64,000 nucleotides of DNA from Paulownia fortunei (lineage: Eukaryota; Streptophyta; Magnoliopsida; Lamiales; Paulowniaceae): assembly GCA_019321725.1 (NCBI GenBank), contig CM033106.1, forward strand, positions 19,814,551 to 19,878,550, given 5' to 3'. The position numbers and the translations under genes were made by a program. Positions 9,741 through 22,261 of the stretch are shown one piece after another; within the stretch, counting starts at the first letter, position 1, and the number at the start of each line of letters is the position of its first letter. The notes under the pieces were generated by a model. It saw only the letters and a list, made by a program, of their open reading frames with translations, had not been told where the DNA came from and ran no database searches.

Positions 9741-12540
9741 TCACTTATTCAGCTCAATTAAATTAGATAGCATGTAATATAATTATTATTTACATATGTA
9801 ACTCAAAGTCTTTACCTTCTAAGATTGAACCATCCTTAGGGTTGAGATGTCACTACTCTAGAAACAGCTAGTGCTTTTTTGAACTAAAACAAATTTGTTG
9901 TTTGAGTGATTATCAATTTCACTTAAATTCTTCTTGTCTCAATGAACTTTTATTGAGTATTACAAGCGGATTTTGGAATGTAACTTCCATGATTTAAATA
10001 AAGAAGTCTGTGGGAATTAGGTTCGTATTCATCTACTCTTCTGAAGTCTTGTAGATGTATTGTTTCACTTAAGCTCTTTGTTGAATTTAAATGGAACCAT
10101 TATTTATCTAAGGCTGTTATTCTGTTTCAATGCTTTCATTTGGTGCTTCACTACCACAATCCCATACTCTATTCTCTCAATTTTCCTTGTATCGGGATGG
10201 GAAATTAATTATGTTGCATTAGTGGAAAACACCAGTAATTGGAGTATACATGCCACCAAATAGAACTTGTTAATGTGACTCTTTTTTATTCGTGAAAGCT
10301 CCAATATATGAAGAAAACAAGCGATGAAACTTCTCATTGTCATCCCAAATTATGCAGGTTTCATTGTAGTGAAGTTGAAGAAATGCTACAATCATCCATT
10401 TTTATTTGAAAGTATAGTTATGGTGGGGATACAAATTTCCTAGGTAGCAATAAAGTGCTCGATAGGTTGCATGAGACAAATTACCATGTGTTGATATTTC
10501 TCAGGTTTGGGGGTATGGGCGTGGGGAAAGGGATGCGGTCCCCCATTATTTGTGTTCTATTGTTGTTGTGGTTAGGTCCAAACTGCAACTTTAATCATTT
10601 TGTTGGACACAAATGAAACAGTGTACACTTGCCTACTTTTCTTTGGCGTATAATAGTGATAAGGAAATGTAGTCGAGCAGAACAAGAAAAAGAGAAAAGA
10701 CTGAAGTTCTTTCAGTGAGCTTGCCTGGTGTCTTTCTCATGGCAGTGTGTAAATACACTCAAATAAAGTTTGAATAAATTTGGCTGAAGCAACTATATAT
10801 AAAGGAAGGTAGTTCAGATCCTTAAGAGCATCTCTTCAATGGTGAACTGATTATTTAACGTAAAACTAGTTATCTTTCTCTTTTTCAAATTTGAAATTCT
10901 GAACTTGAAGCGGGTCTGCTATTCCTATGGCACCAAATTCATAATTCCTTGAATATAAGCTCTCAGATCTAGTAGGAGATGAACTAAATGTAACCTATTC
11001 TAACCAAAAATCCAAAAAAATAAGTTTTAAAACAACAAAAGACTAAAATTTTGTTGTTCAAAAACCTAAGCTTTAACCTCTAAATAAATATTTAATATGT
11101 CTTTCAAAATATAAATTTATATTTACTACATGTATTTTTTTGTGTTTATGATTATTTCATGATATATCATTGTTAGAGGAGTGACAAATAGAAAATGATG
11201 TAGATAAGTGGAATAGGTAAGTAAAGGGTCATGATAAGACTTTATATATTTTCAAATTAATTAGAAGTAATTATGAATATGATCATTCTATATTATTATA
11301 TGCTTGTTTTGGTAAAAAAATAATTTAGTTTACTTGATATTTTTTTATTAACTAAAATTGTTTCTAATTCATTAATTGTTGTCTTATGATATAAACCTTT
11401 TGATGCAGATCTTGATGATAGCTTTGTTACTAAAGTTTAACCTTATTTTATTACTGTAAGATATTACTATATTTTTATATAATATTTGTTGTTGTCTCAG
11501 TGTATGACTTTGAATGATATTCTTTTGGTTCTGTATTTAGGATTTTATCAATCAAATCATTACCTTTTTTCCAAAGTGTGATTCTAACAGTATGAAGAGG
11601 TTTGCTTTTCATTAAATTATCATATTACTTTTTGATTCCTCTTTCCTTTGAGTTTGACAAACTCGGGAAAGTGAGAAAAAAATAAAGAAATGAAAGCAAA
11701 ATAGAGAAAAATTATTTCGGGAGGAAACAGAAAAGAAAATGAAAGAGAGAAAATGGTGGTAGCAGAAAATAAAATAAAAAATGAAAGAAAAGAAGAGAAG
11801 AGTTGGTTAGGGAGGAGAAAGAAAAGAAAACAAAAGAAAGGAGAAAAAAAGAAAGGTGAAAGAGAATAAGGGAAACAAGACAAAAGGAAAAAAACAAAAG
11901 AATGAAGAAAAATGGCCACAAATTCCAACCATAAAGATATGGTTGGTTATAACAATAAGAAGTGTTGGCCAAGAGATGCTTGAAAGTGACTCATGAAGTA
12001 TGACGGTATGCATTTTCTTAGGTGACTGTACTCTGAACATATACTTCAATTTTAGTTTTAATCCAGTAGTTCACTAGATATTTGATGGTTGCTAATTGGT
12101 CTTGGCAATCTTCTTTTAGTCAATTTTGGTAGAAGTTTTCTTTGGGATACGAAGTGTTCGAATAATATTATAATTATTGAATAAAAATAATTTTGATTTG
12201 TTTCCCAATCAAATCGTGCATAGTGAAAAACGTAGTATCAGGCACTACAAAAATTTTCACAAAATTATTACATTTGTATGAATATATAATTTTAATCAGT
12301 TATACAAAAGATAACAATTACATTCACGAGAGTTTAAGAAACCTTAACTAGATAGAAAAGGCCAATTCTTTTTTTAATGATACTTTTAGAATCTTCAAGT
12401 CTTCCTCACCAAACTTCAATCTAATTGAATCAGACACCAAGGTCTTCCAATCCAAGCCTCCACACCAATTGGAATGAGTGGACATTCTTAATACTAAATT
12501 AAGTTATACTGTATAATTTATCTTGTGATATTTTCAAATC
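9741..12540. other. No recognisable gene
   Basis: This is AT-rich intergenic DNA. The frame at 10060-10263 gives a hydrophobic 67-residue peptide with no known domain and no supporting context. I see no LTR, terminal inverted repeat or pol motif. It includes the purine tract at 11658-11915. Confidence 0.5.
11658..11915 (+). repeat. Long purine-rich tract (A/G on plus strand)
   Basis: About 260 bases are overwhelmingly A and G on the plus strand (gaaa, gaga and aaag units) with few pyrimidines. The overlapping minus-strand open frames, rich in Phe, Ser and Leu, are a by-product of this composition. Confidence 0.8.
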
Positions 12541-12543
12541 AAT

Positions 12544-14820
12544 ATCCATTAGGGTATTTTTCCTAGGATCGACTTAATTTAAATTCACAATCTTTTAAGA
12601 ACAATGACTTTGACGCATTACAATCAAGAATGTAAATGACAATTAATTGTCCTAAAAGGCATTCGAAGAAAATCAGGATAGTCAATCTCTCATGATTCAA
12701 GAAAATTATCTTAAAAATAGACAAGTAATTTGCCCTTTATTTGGTAACAACATAGTGAAATTGGCAAATTTGCAGGTTTGGCTTATGGCCAAATCAATCA
12801 CCGTGTTGAAGTTGACAAATTGAAAAGGTTTTCATAATGACATTGTTTTTGACCCATCTTAAATTGCAATATAAAAGAATCAACCTAAATCTATTCAATA
12901 AGCCCATTAAGAGCATCTTGGAACCTTTTACCCTTTGCCCTTATTATTAGGCGAACAGGAACATGATTTGGATCCTTTCATGATGCTTCATTATTCTCAT
13001 CCTTAAATGCTGCGAACCTCGTTATGAAAAATGAGACCCGAATATCCATTACGATATTTTTTCTGGGATCGTCTTAATTTAGATTCACAGACTTTTAAAC
13101 AATGACCTTGACCTATTATCTATTAAAAAATATAAGAAACAAAGATATAAGAACTTTGGGTAGACGTCACGCTAAAGATAGATGCGAAAGATTGGGAGTG
13201 ATAGGTCAAGGATGAACGTCACAAAAAGAATCTTCTTAAGTTAAGAAAATAGTTCTTTGAGGTACCTAAGAGGAAAACTCTCACAAATATTATTTCAATC
13301 TTGATTCATTTTCTATTAGGATTACTTTGATTTATAAAGCCAAATTAATAAATAACTTAAAAATAAAATAAATCAAATCCTAGACAACTAATCCATATAA
13401 TTAGAAAAGTAAAATATCCAATAATATGAAAAGAAAATAAGAAAGGTCAATCCATTACAATCAAGAAATTAAAGGCAATTAATTGTCTTGAAATGCTTTC
13501 AAAGAAAATAAGGATAGTCAATCTCTCACGATTCAAGAAAGTTAACAGCGATTTATTGTTTTAAAAATAGGAAAGTAATTTCCCCATTATTTGCATAGTC
13601 TTTGTTTGGTAACAACATAGTGAAATTGACAATTTTGTAGGCTTGCCTCATGCCGAAATTAATCAACATGTTGAAATTGATAAATTGGAAATCTTTCCTT
13701 TATGACATTGGTTTCAACCCATCTTAAATTGCAATATAATTGAATCAACCTGAATCTAATGAATCATCCTATTAGGAGAATCTTTGAACATTTTAGCCCT
13801 TGCCCTCATTATTATAGGCCTACAGGAACATGAATTGGATCTTTTGATGATGCTCCATTATTCTCATCGTTAAATGCTATGAACCTCATAATGAAAAATG
13901 AGACCCGAACATCCATTAGGGTATTTTTCTTGGAATCGTCTTAATTTAGATTCACAATCTTGCAAGAACAATGGCCTTAACCCATTATCTGTTAAAAGAT
14001 ATATAAGAACTTTGGGAAGACGCCACACTGAAGATAGATGAGAAAGATTGAGAGTGATAGGTCATGGAAGAATATCACAAAAAAGAATCTTCATAAGTTA
14101 AGAAAATAGTTCTTTGAAGTACCTAAAAGAAAAACTCTCACAAACGTTATTTCCATCTTGATTTAATTTCTATTAGGATTACTTGGTTTTATAAATCTAA
14201 ATTAATAAATAATTTTAAAAAAAAAGTAAATTAAATCCATGACAACTAATCCGTATAATCAGGAAAGTAAAATATCCATAATTAGAAAAGAAAATAAGAA
14301 AGGTCAATCCCTTACAATCAAAAAAGTAAATGGCAATTAATTGTCTTTAAAGACATTCAATGAAAATAAGGCTAGTCAATCTCTCACAATTCAAGAAACT
14401 TAAGAGCAATTTATTGTCTTAAAGATAGGCAAGTAATTTGTCATTTATTTGCATAGCCTTTATTTTGTAACAACATAGTGAAATTGGAAATTTGCAAGCT
14501 TGTCTCATGCCCAAATCAATCACCGTGTTAAGTTGACAAATTAAAAAGCTTTTCTTAATAACATTATTTTCAACCCACCATAAATTACAATATAATAGAA
14601 TCAAGCTGAATCTAATGAATCAGCCCATTCAGAGCATCTTTGAACCATTTAGCCCTTGCCCTTATAATAATGCCAATAGGAACATGAATTGGATCCTTTC
14701 ATGATACTCCATTATTCTCGTCATTAAATGCTGCGAATCTCATTACAAAAAATGAGAGGTATTTTTCCTAGGATCGACTTAATTTAGATTCACAATCTTT
14801 TAAGAACAATAACCTTGACG
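12544..14820. repeat. Tandem repeat, unit about 860 bp, roughly 2.5 copies
   Basis: Three head-to-tail units start with a 'gtatttttcctaggatcg' -type block at about 12550, 13060 and 13918, and a fourth start is at 14757. Each unit shares in order: 'agattcacaatctt', 'caatcaagaa', 'gatagtcaatctctca', 'caacatagtgaaatt', 'ttaaattgcaatata', and a 'ggatcctttcatgat' block. The first unit is about 510 bp and lacks an internal part ('aagaactttggg' to 'aaggtcaatcc') present in the other two. No coding frame is shared. Confidence 0.75.
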
Positions 14821-14822
14821 CA

Positions 14823-15301
14823 TGTCCGTTAATTCGATCTCCAAACCGATTGACATCCGATTTTTAAATGATTGTCTAGTTTGCATTTCTAAAATCATAT
14901 GCTTATATGAACCTTGTATTATGACACTTAAATCACATTATATCACGTCTAATATTCCAAGTATGTTAATCCATGGATGTATACTTTTAAAACACCTCGA
15001 TCTAATTAAATCGAATCATATAAACTTACTAGTAACACCTTTAACACTTCCAAAATTATAACATATAACCTATGAATATCCAATATATCGACCAATCTAT
15101 TCTTTTTCTTATTTAAATATAGAATTTCTTAATTAGGTTATAAGATCTCAACCACTAATATCATGTGATAGCATTAGAGGTCTAACGATTAAGAATGCTA
15201 CATAAGATGCCATGTAAATGTTAATGAAAATTAGCATATAAGTAGCATGTAATGCACGAATCACATTGGCCAAGTGAGTAGTGTGAGGATTGGGTATTAC
15301 A
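14823..15301 (-). repeat. LTR-A fragment (5' end of LTR)
   Basis: It matches the terminal 480 bases of the complete LTR-A copy, from 'gatctccaaaccgattgac' through '...gggtattaca' at 15301. It is joined on the left directly to the tandem repeat and on the right directly to another LTR-A piece. Confidence 0.75.
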
Positions 15302-15998
15302 GTATACAGTTTCTGTCCCTAGTGATTTCTATTGTGATTTTACAACTAAAAAATCCTTCTTTTGTGAATTATAAAACTATAAATAATATCCTAACATGGT
15401 TCAAATATGATATTATACACACCTTATATAGCTCTAATCTAGAGTTTCTCAATATTTGTTTATCTATTTACAACCTATTTTAATTACCATATGATTGGAT
15501 AATAAATTCTACCCTAATTTATTAATCGTTCATTCGATCTCCAAACCGATTGACATCCGATTCTTAAATGATTGTCTAGTTTGCATTTTTAAAAGCATAT
15601 GTACATATAGAAATTGTAATATGACACTTAAATAACATTATATCATGTCCAATATCCCAAGTATATTAATTTATGGATGTATACTTTTAAAACACCTTGA
15701 TCTAATTGAATCGAACATATAAGCTTACTAGTAAAACCTTTAACACATCCAAAATTATAACATATAACCTATGAATATCCAATATATTGACCAATCTATT
15801 CTTTTTTTATCTAAATGTAGAATTACTTAATTAAGTTATAAGATCTCAACCATTAAATTATGTGATAGCATTAGAGGTCTAACGATTAAGAATACTATAT
15901 AAGATGCCATGTAAATGTTAATGCAAATTAGCATATAAGTAGCATGTAATGCATGAATCATATTGGTCAATTGAGTAGTGTGAGGCTTGGGTATTACA
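15302..15998 (-). repeat. LTR-A fragment (interior to 5' end)
   Basis: It starts in the LTR interior ('gtatacagtttctgtcccta', the same as near 19793) and ends at the TG terminus ('gggtattaca', 15998). A stretch between the interior block and the terminal block is shorter than in the full copy. It forms a partial tandem duplication with 14823-15301. Confidence 0.75.
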
Positions 15999-16004
15999 CA
16001 AAGT

Positions 16005-16795
16005 ACTGATGTCACAATATTCTTTCCCTAAATGTGGTGTTCAACACAGTGGAGTCTGCCCTACAGAGATTAGAACCTACTTTGTGTGTGGGAAGGTCAG
16101 ACACATTACCAGAGGAGACGCAAATAATCTAAATCCAACATGACAAAGAAAAGTGCTAGCTAGAGACTTTACCATCACCAGATCAAATGCTGAGGCAGAC
16201 CTATTAATGGTAACAGATAAATTCTCTATCTTTGGTATTCCAGCATTTGTATTATTTTCTGGAGCTACACCCTCATTTATATCCATTGAGTATGTGAAGA
16301 GGTTGGGTAGAGTACCTGATACTGTTGAGGTCTGTTACAATATGATAAGTCCTTCTGGAGATTCAAAACAAACTAACCATCTTTTAAAATATTGTTCTAT
16401 TCCCATTGAAAATAGAGAACTCTAAGTTGATTTAGTTGTATTAGTCATGAATGACTATGATATGATTTTGTGTATGGATTGGTTGTCAAAGTATCGAGCT
16501 ACTATAGATTGTCAGAGAAAGACAATGATTTTTCAACCTCCTGGAGAGGAACCATTCACCTTTATTGAAATCATAAAAAGCTCTAAATTCTCAATTATAT
16601 CAGCATTGAAAGCACAAAGATTATTGGATAAGGGCTGCAAGGGATATTTGGTGAGCGTTATGAGCATTAAAGAACAACACTATTAGATCCTTAATGAAGT
16701 GTCAATTGTTCAGGAGTATGCAAAAGTATTTCTTGATGATTTTCCTAGATTACTACTTCAAGATCATCTTTACGGCCTTCCAATGTCCTCACCTG
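16005..16795 (+). pseudogene. Ty3/gypsy gag zinc knuckle and protease fragment
   Basis: The frame begins inside a gag zinc-knuckle region with cysteines and a 'FVCGKVRHI' core, in which the final cysteine position is degenerate. It continues at 16153-16425 as a retropepsin-like domain: DKFSIFGIPAFVLF, then SGATPSFIS. Here the catalytic triad is SGA because the expected aspartate before it is absent. After a stop at about 16425 it continues at 16447-16686 with NDYDMILCMDWLSKYRATID, the usual region downstream of the flap, then toward the start of RT. It ends by about 16795, where minus-strand copia begins. The sequence is closely similar to 62090-62640 on the minus strand, so both come from one chromovirus-type family. 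It directly follows an LTR-A piece with no leader between, so it is truncated at both ends. Confidence 0.8.
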
Positions 16796-16804
16796 AATTA
16801 GGTT

Positions 16805-17742
16805 GATCTCAGAGCATATGTGATATCATGCCTCGTATTTAGTATACCATACATTATGCTTCCAATGGCAGATGCATAAGCTATGTGGGTCATCTTTTCC
16901 CTCTTCTTAGGAGTCTTAGGAGACATAGCCCTTGAGAGAGAAATGTCACTACTCATTAGCAAGAATCCTCATTTGGATTCCTTCTTGCTAAACCTCTTTA
17001 GCATTTTGTCTATGTAAATGGATTGGGATAATCCGATCATCCTTCTAGACCTATCTCTATAAATCTTTATTCCAAGAATAAAGGGTGTTTCTTCTAAATA
17101 CTTTATGGAGAACTGGATAGACAACTAAGTGTTAGTTGAATACAACATCCCAACATCATTCCAAATGAGTAGGATGTTGTCAACATACAACACAATAAAT
17201 ACACTGCTCTTCCACTTACCTTCTTGTTGACACAAAGTTCATCAAGGTTCTTGTGGAAATCAAATGATTTGATTGCCTCGTCAAACCAAATGTTCCAACT
17301 TCAGGAAGCTTGCTTGAGTCCATAAATAGATCTTTGAAGTTTGCAAACCTTTTGCTCACTCCCTTTGGATATGAAGCCTTCCAATAAGGAAAGCGGTCTT
17401 CACATCCATTTATCATATCTTGTAGTCCTAATATGATGATATGACTAGTAGTATCCGGATCAATTTAAGCATTGCTACTGGCGAGAAAGTTTTCTCATAA
17501 ACAATTCTTTGCTTCTGAGTATAACATTTTGCGTCCAGTCATGCTTTGTTGGTTACTACCTCTCCATTTACTCCAAACTTTTACTTGTAGACCCATTTGT
17601 AGCCAATAGAAACTATTCCTATGATGGGTCCCCAATGTCCACACCTTTTTGGAGTACATGGAGTCCATCTCGGATTGCATGGCTTCTTACCAATTTCCCA
17701 AGTCAATGTCAAACATCGCCTCTCTATATGTCCTTGGATGGC
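16805..17742 (-). pseudogene. Ty1/copia reverse transcriptase, downstream part of split relic
   Basis: On the minus strand, starting at 17742, the frame shows MQSEMDSMYSKKVWTL, the N-terminal hallmark of the copia RT domain. Near 17400-17200 come the FLNG-to-YGLKQ region and a frame resembling the LHE and SFDE segment, heavily decayed. Further on are a YVDN-like box near 17185 in place of YVDD, GIKIYRDRSRRMIGLSQ near 17060, and AIGSIMYGILNTRHDITYAL near 16840, which leads into RNase H. RNase H proper and the 3' LTR are missing because the relic is cut at about 16805 by a plus-strand gypsy fragment. The upstream half of the same element continues at 20805 beyond an inserted solo LTR. Multiple stops and shifts make it inactive. 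Confidence 0.8.
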
Positions 17743-20700
17743 TGTCACACCCTCCTAATAATATGTATAAATATATATATATATAAACAACCGTGCAACA
17801 TAATTTGTGCATGTATGCATGTGTAAAAAAAAAATTCTACTAAGTTCAACAAAACATTGATAACAATAAAGTACTTTCATATCCTATCACATTGTATATA
17901 CATGTGTAGTTATTAAATATTAACCAAGTCTATCAAACCATCACAAACCTAAACTTAATATTACAAAGGAGTTTTGAAAGTGATATACAGGATAACGTCA
18001 CTCATATAATACAATAACTGTAAAATCAAAAACACACCCCACAAAATAGTCCAACAGGTCGTCATCCAAGTACATTGATCTTTGAAAGCCTGTAAGAGCT
18101 CCACTGCCAGCCAGTAAACCAGAGGTCTCAAGTCTCACCATGTTCACCTACAATGCATGAACTACATGAGCTAACACTCAATAAGTAAAAATCATACATG
18201 ACAAGAGTATGATATAAAATCTCATGCAACTCAACTCTAAGATATGATGCTATAAATGTGTCAAATTGAGTACTCATGAATCAAAGAATTTTCATTAAAA
18301 ATCACTTCATTTATTGGCCCTTGGCCCACCTACTATGCACCGGATAGAGCTCTGAACAATATCAATAATCACATGGCAATAAACAAATTAACTCAATCCA
18401 AGGGCCATCTCCTAGGATCACCAGAGGTCCACCCCCTGTCTTCCCCTATGATCCTTCAAAAGTCTTCCTACTGGCGGAGTCAATAAGGACACAGTCAAGT
18501 GGTTCACCCTCTCGTGATCACCAGAGGCACACCCCCTATCAACCCTATGATCCTCCGAAAAGTAACACTCACGGTGCCCCAAAATATCATATAAGCACGC
18601 CTCGCATGCCTCGGTACACTAGTGGTGGCCAACCAAAATATTTTCTTTCTGAAAACCATATCTCAAATCATATAGTGCATGCAAGAACCTCCACTATACT
18701 CATATACCGTGCATGCATATGTAAATGCTCATGAATGACATGTTCAATATGAAATGCAAGTCGTCTTGCTCTCAACATGTTTCAACAATCATAAGACTCT
18801 TAATCAAATTTAATATCATTAACACATTAGGTATACATGCTTCAAGACATACTATGTTCTTGCATTGTAGTTGCAACTAGATCTTTACTTACCTTTCACT
18901 TGGTTGGTGGCTTAGTCTAGATTTGTTTATTGTTCCCCTCCAATCTTAAATGTAAAATAGCCTGTAATATTACCCAACATCAAGCATCATTCCCAATTTG
19001 ACAAGTTGAAAGCATAAAATATCATACTAAGACCTTAAACACCAAGCTATCTAGGTTTTACAAACTAGAACCCAATCTAGTCCCTCCAATACCTTAATTT
19101 CTCATCTTAGATACATGTAAACTTCATATAATTGAAGTATTATAACTCTAATATCATGTACCTAATTGTTAACACTCAATAGCAACATGTCTAGGTTGAA
19201 ATATGCTAAGTTATCAAATGGGACAAATTCACATTTTCATATTTTCTTGCTGTCCAATTTAGTTGCATGATAATTTTGACATCCCTAAGCATATCCAATC
19301 ACTCCCAAATTTTTACCACACTTATATAACATGAATATAAATGTAAAAATCTCATATAATTGCTAAAACTCATGGATATAGCTTCCCAAGTTCAGCTCTC
19401 TTCACAACACACTGAAACAGATTGTTTTCCTACCGTGACAGTTTTGCACACTTCATGACATTAATGGTTTTGGCACCCTTAAGTACATTCAATCACTCCT
19501 AAATTTTCACCATACTTAGATAACACATATAAATAGATAACAAGGTAAAATTACTACCAAAACCAATGGATTTATTGATGTAAAACCAGCACCATTCACA
19601 TAGGACAGAATCTGAATTTCAAAGAAGACAGTTTTGAGCACCTCTTTAATTATCACACTATATTACAATTTATAACCTCTCTAAACTTACATACATCAAC
19701 TAGACTCATATATAAACACATATATGGTGAAATATACAGGTTTTAATCAAGTTATTATACATATATAAAGCATAAAATATCAAAATCAGCAAGTATACAG
19801 TTTCTGTCCCTAGTGATTTTTATTGTGATTTTGCAACTAAAAATCCTTCTTTTGTGAACTAAAAGACCACAAATAACATCCTAACATGATTATAATCAAT
19901 AATAGAAGCTTTAAAAATCATAAACCCTCAAAAAATTCAAGAACTTAAATCAAAACATGAATTAAAGCTGACCTATGCACAGATTTTTGATTCAACTTGC
20001 TCCTCCTTACTTCCCTTTGCTTCCTTCACTTTTTTTTTCTTTACTTGGAATTACTTGAGAGCAATTTCTAACATTCAATATGAAGGTTTTGGAAGTGAAA
20101 TAGCTCAGAAAATAGTTTTTGGTCATGGCTCAAGGGTAGAAATGAAGAAAGGTTGAGGTGGAAGTTTGAGGTGGCAAAGCTTGAGGTGGCAAGGTTGAGG
20201 TGTCAAGTTGTGGTTCAAATCTGATATTTTTCACACCTTATACAGCCCTAATCTAGTATTTCTCATTACTTATTTATCTATGTACAACCTACTTTAATCT
20301 CCATTTGATCGGATAATACATTATGCCCTAATTTCTTAACCGTTCATTCGATCTCCAAACCGATCGACATTCAATTCTTAAATGATCGTCTAGTTTTCAT
20401 TTTCTAAAATCACATGCACATATGAACCTTCTATTATGACACTTAAATTACATTATATCATGTCCGATATCCCAAGTATGTTAATCTATAGATATATACC
20501 TTTAAAACACCTCGATCAAATCGAATCGACTCATATAAGCTTACTAGTGACACCTTTAATACTTCTAAAATTATAACATACAACCTATGAATATCCATTA
20601 TATTGATCAATCTATTCTTTATCTTATCTAAATATAGAATCACTTAATTAGGTTGTAGGATCTCAACCACTAATATCAAGTAATGATTAAGAATGCTATA

Positions 20701-20799
20701 AAAGATGCGATGTAGATGTTAATGCAAATTAGCATATAAGTAGCATGTAGTGCATGAATTATATTGGCCAAGTGAGTAGTGTGAGGCTTGGGTATTACA
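17743..20799 (-). mobile_element. Solo LTR-A (Ty3/gypsy) inserted in copia relic, with target-site duplication
   Basis: The 3,057-bp block reads TGTCACACCC at the left and GGGTATTACA at the right, with TG...CA ends. It is flanked by ATGGC (17738-17742) and ATGAC (20800-20804), a 5-bp target duplication with one mismatch. The copia reading frame resumes across it. Its left 200 bases match the LTR next to the gypsy primer-binding site at 63809-64000, which identifies it as the LTR of that family and gives a minus-strand orientation. There is no internal domain, so it is a solo LTR left by recombination between the two LTRs of a full insertion. No coding content. Confidence 0.85.
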
Positions 20800-20804
20800 A
20801 TGAC

Positions 20805-22255
20805 TATCCAAGGAAGATTCACCTTATTGTTCTCTAACAAAAAGCCATACCTCTCAAGTGGCTTTGAGATCCTTTAGGATCTCCTAGGAGGTTGTGTGGC
20901 CGAAGGCTCAGCCTCAGCTTGTTGACCCATTACTGCGTCTGTTGGGAGGCTCTATGGTTCTTGAATTTCTTGAAGTTCCATGACTTCACCATTTATGTCT
21001 AATAGAAACTCCTCCTCTAAGAAGTGACATTCCGCGAAATAAACACCTTTTGTTCTGAGGGGTCATAGAAGTAGTGTCCAATGCATTATTTTGGATACCC
21101 CATGAACTTACATAAACTAGATCTCATATCTAATTTATCTCCCATTTGTTGGTTCACGTAAGCAACACATCCCCATACCCTATGGTGTTTTTGGGCGCCG
21201 ACTTTGATGATACTCCATTTAATAGATATGTCATAATTTCTAGAGCTTAGCCCCAGAATGAAAGAGGAAGCCCAGTGAAACTCATCATCAATCGAACCAT
21301 GCCTAAGAAGATTTGATTCGTAGAAGTAGCCGGAGGGGTCTATTGAGAGAGAATCTTATTCTCCTTTAGATAATCAAGAAACTATGTGTTCAAGTATTCA
21401 CCTCCTCAATCTGATCGAAGAGCATTGATACTTAGCCCAGTTTGTTTCTCCACCTCGTATCTGAATTCTTTGAACTTTTCAAAAGCTTGTGATTTGCACC
21501 CCGTAAGATAGACATAACCATACCTAGAATAATCATCGGTAAAGGTTATGAATTAGTGATAGTTCCCACAAACACTAACACTTAGTGGCCCACATATATT
21601 CAAATGGATCAAATCCAATAGATCTTTGGCTCGCTCCACTTTTCCAACAAATGGTGATTTGGTCATTGACTCACATGTTGGTATTCTTTGCTCTTTCGAA
21701 GGATCAAGCAATTGATCCAACTTATGAATTCTCTTCTCTGACATATGACCTAATCTAGCATGCCCTAAAAGTTGAGAAATATGATCATCTAATTTTTTTT
21801 TATTTTGTTGAATGTGGAAAAAGGAGTTACGGGGAGTTATAGAATATAAACTATTCATCAATATGCCAGATGTAATCAAAATTGGATCTCTAAAAATGGA
21901 ACAACTTCTTTGTTTTATTGAGAAAGTAAAAACTTCTCCATACCAAATAGGAATGGAGATAATATTCTTAACTATCTCTAGAACATAAAGATAATTTTTT
22001 AAAACTAAAACTACTCCATTTCCTAAAGCTAACACTTCATATGGCTAATGCAGCAACCTTTGCTCCACTCCCCAGTTGTAAGACTGTCTCTCCTCTAATT
22101 GGCTTCCTGTTTCTTGCCATCATATGAAAATCATTGCATAGATGTGATCCACATCCGTTATCTAATACCCAAGAAGCCTCGTTAACTGATAAGTTAACTT
22201 CAATACAATAAATACCTAAACTCTTCAGGCTCGCAAATTATCATTTTCTAATGCC
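20805..22255 (-). pseudogene. Ty1/copia protease/integrase region, upstream part of split relic
   Basis: Read leftward on the minus strand, a frame at 22035-21553 (160 residues) shows VLKNYLYVLEIVKNIISI, the end of the protease-to-integrase spacer. Near its C-terminal half is LLGHARLGHMSEKRIHKL, the GAG-pre-integrase motif with its His residues, and the frame ends with LLDLIHLNICGPLSVSV, the start of the integrase core. From 21540 to about 21000 the core continues with many stops. Near 20860 a frame reads the ERYGFLLENN-type linker before RT. The RT half continues at 17742 once the inserted LTR is removed. The zinc-binding and catalytic residues cannot be followed through the breaks. It is inactive. 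Confidence 0.75.
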
Positions 22256-22261
22256 CCAGTT

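Noticed and set aside
11620..12049. Three overlapping minus-strand open frames rich in Phe, Ser and Leu that look like membrane peptides
   Set aside because: They are the complement of a purine-rich tract; composition alone gives TTT, TTC, TCT and CTT codons without stops.
15990..16005. Identical hexamer CAAAGT after LTR-A ends at 15998 and 49137, as if a shared target site
   Set aside because: At 49138 the 'agtccattaattaa' part is ordinary LTR-C sequence, and neither copy has its other end, so chance is sufficient.
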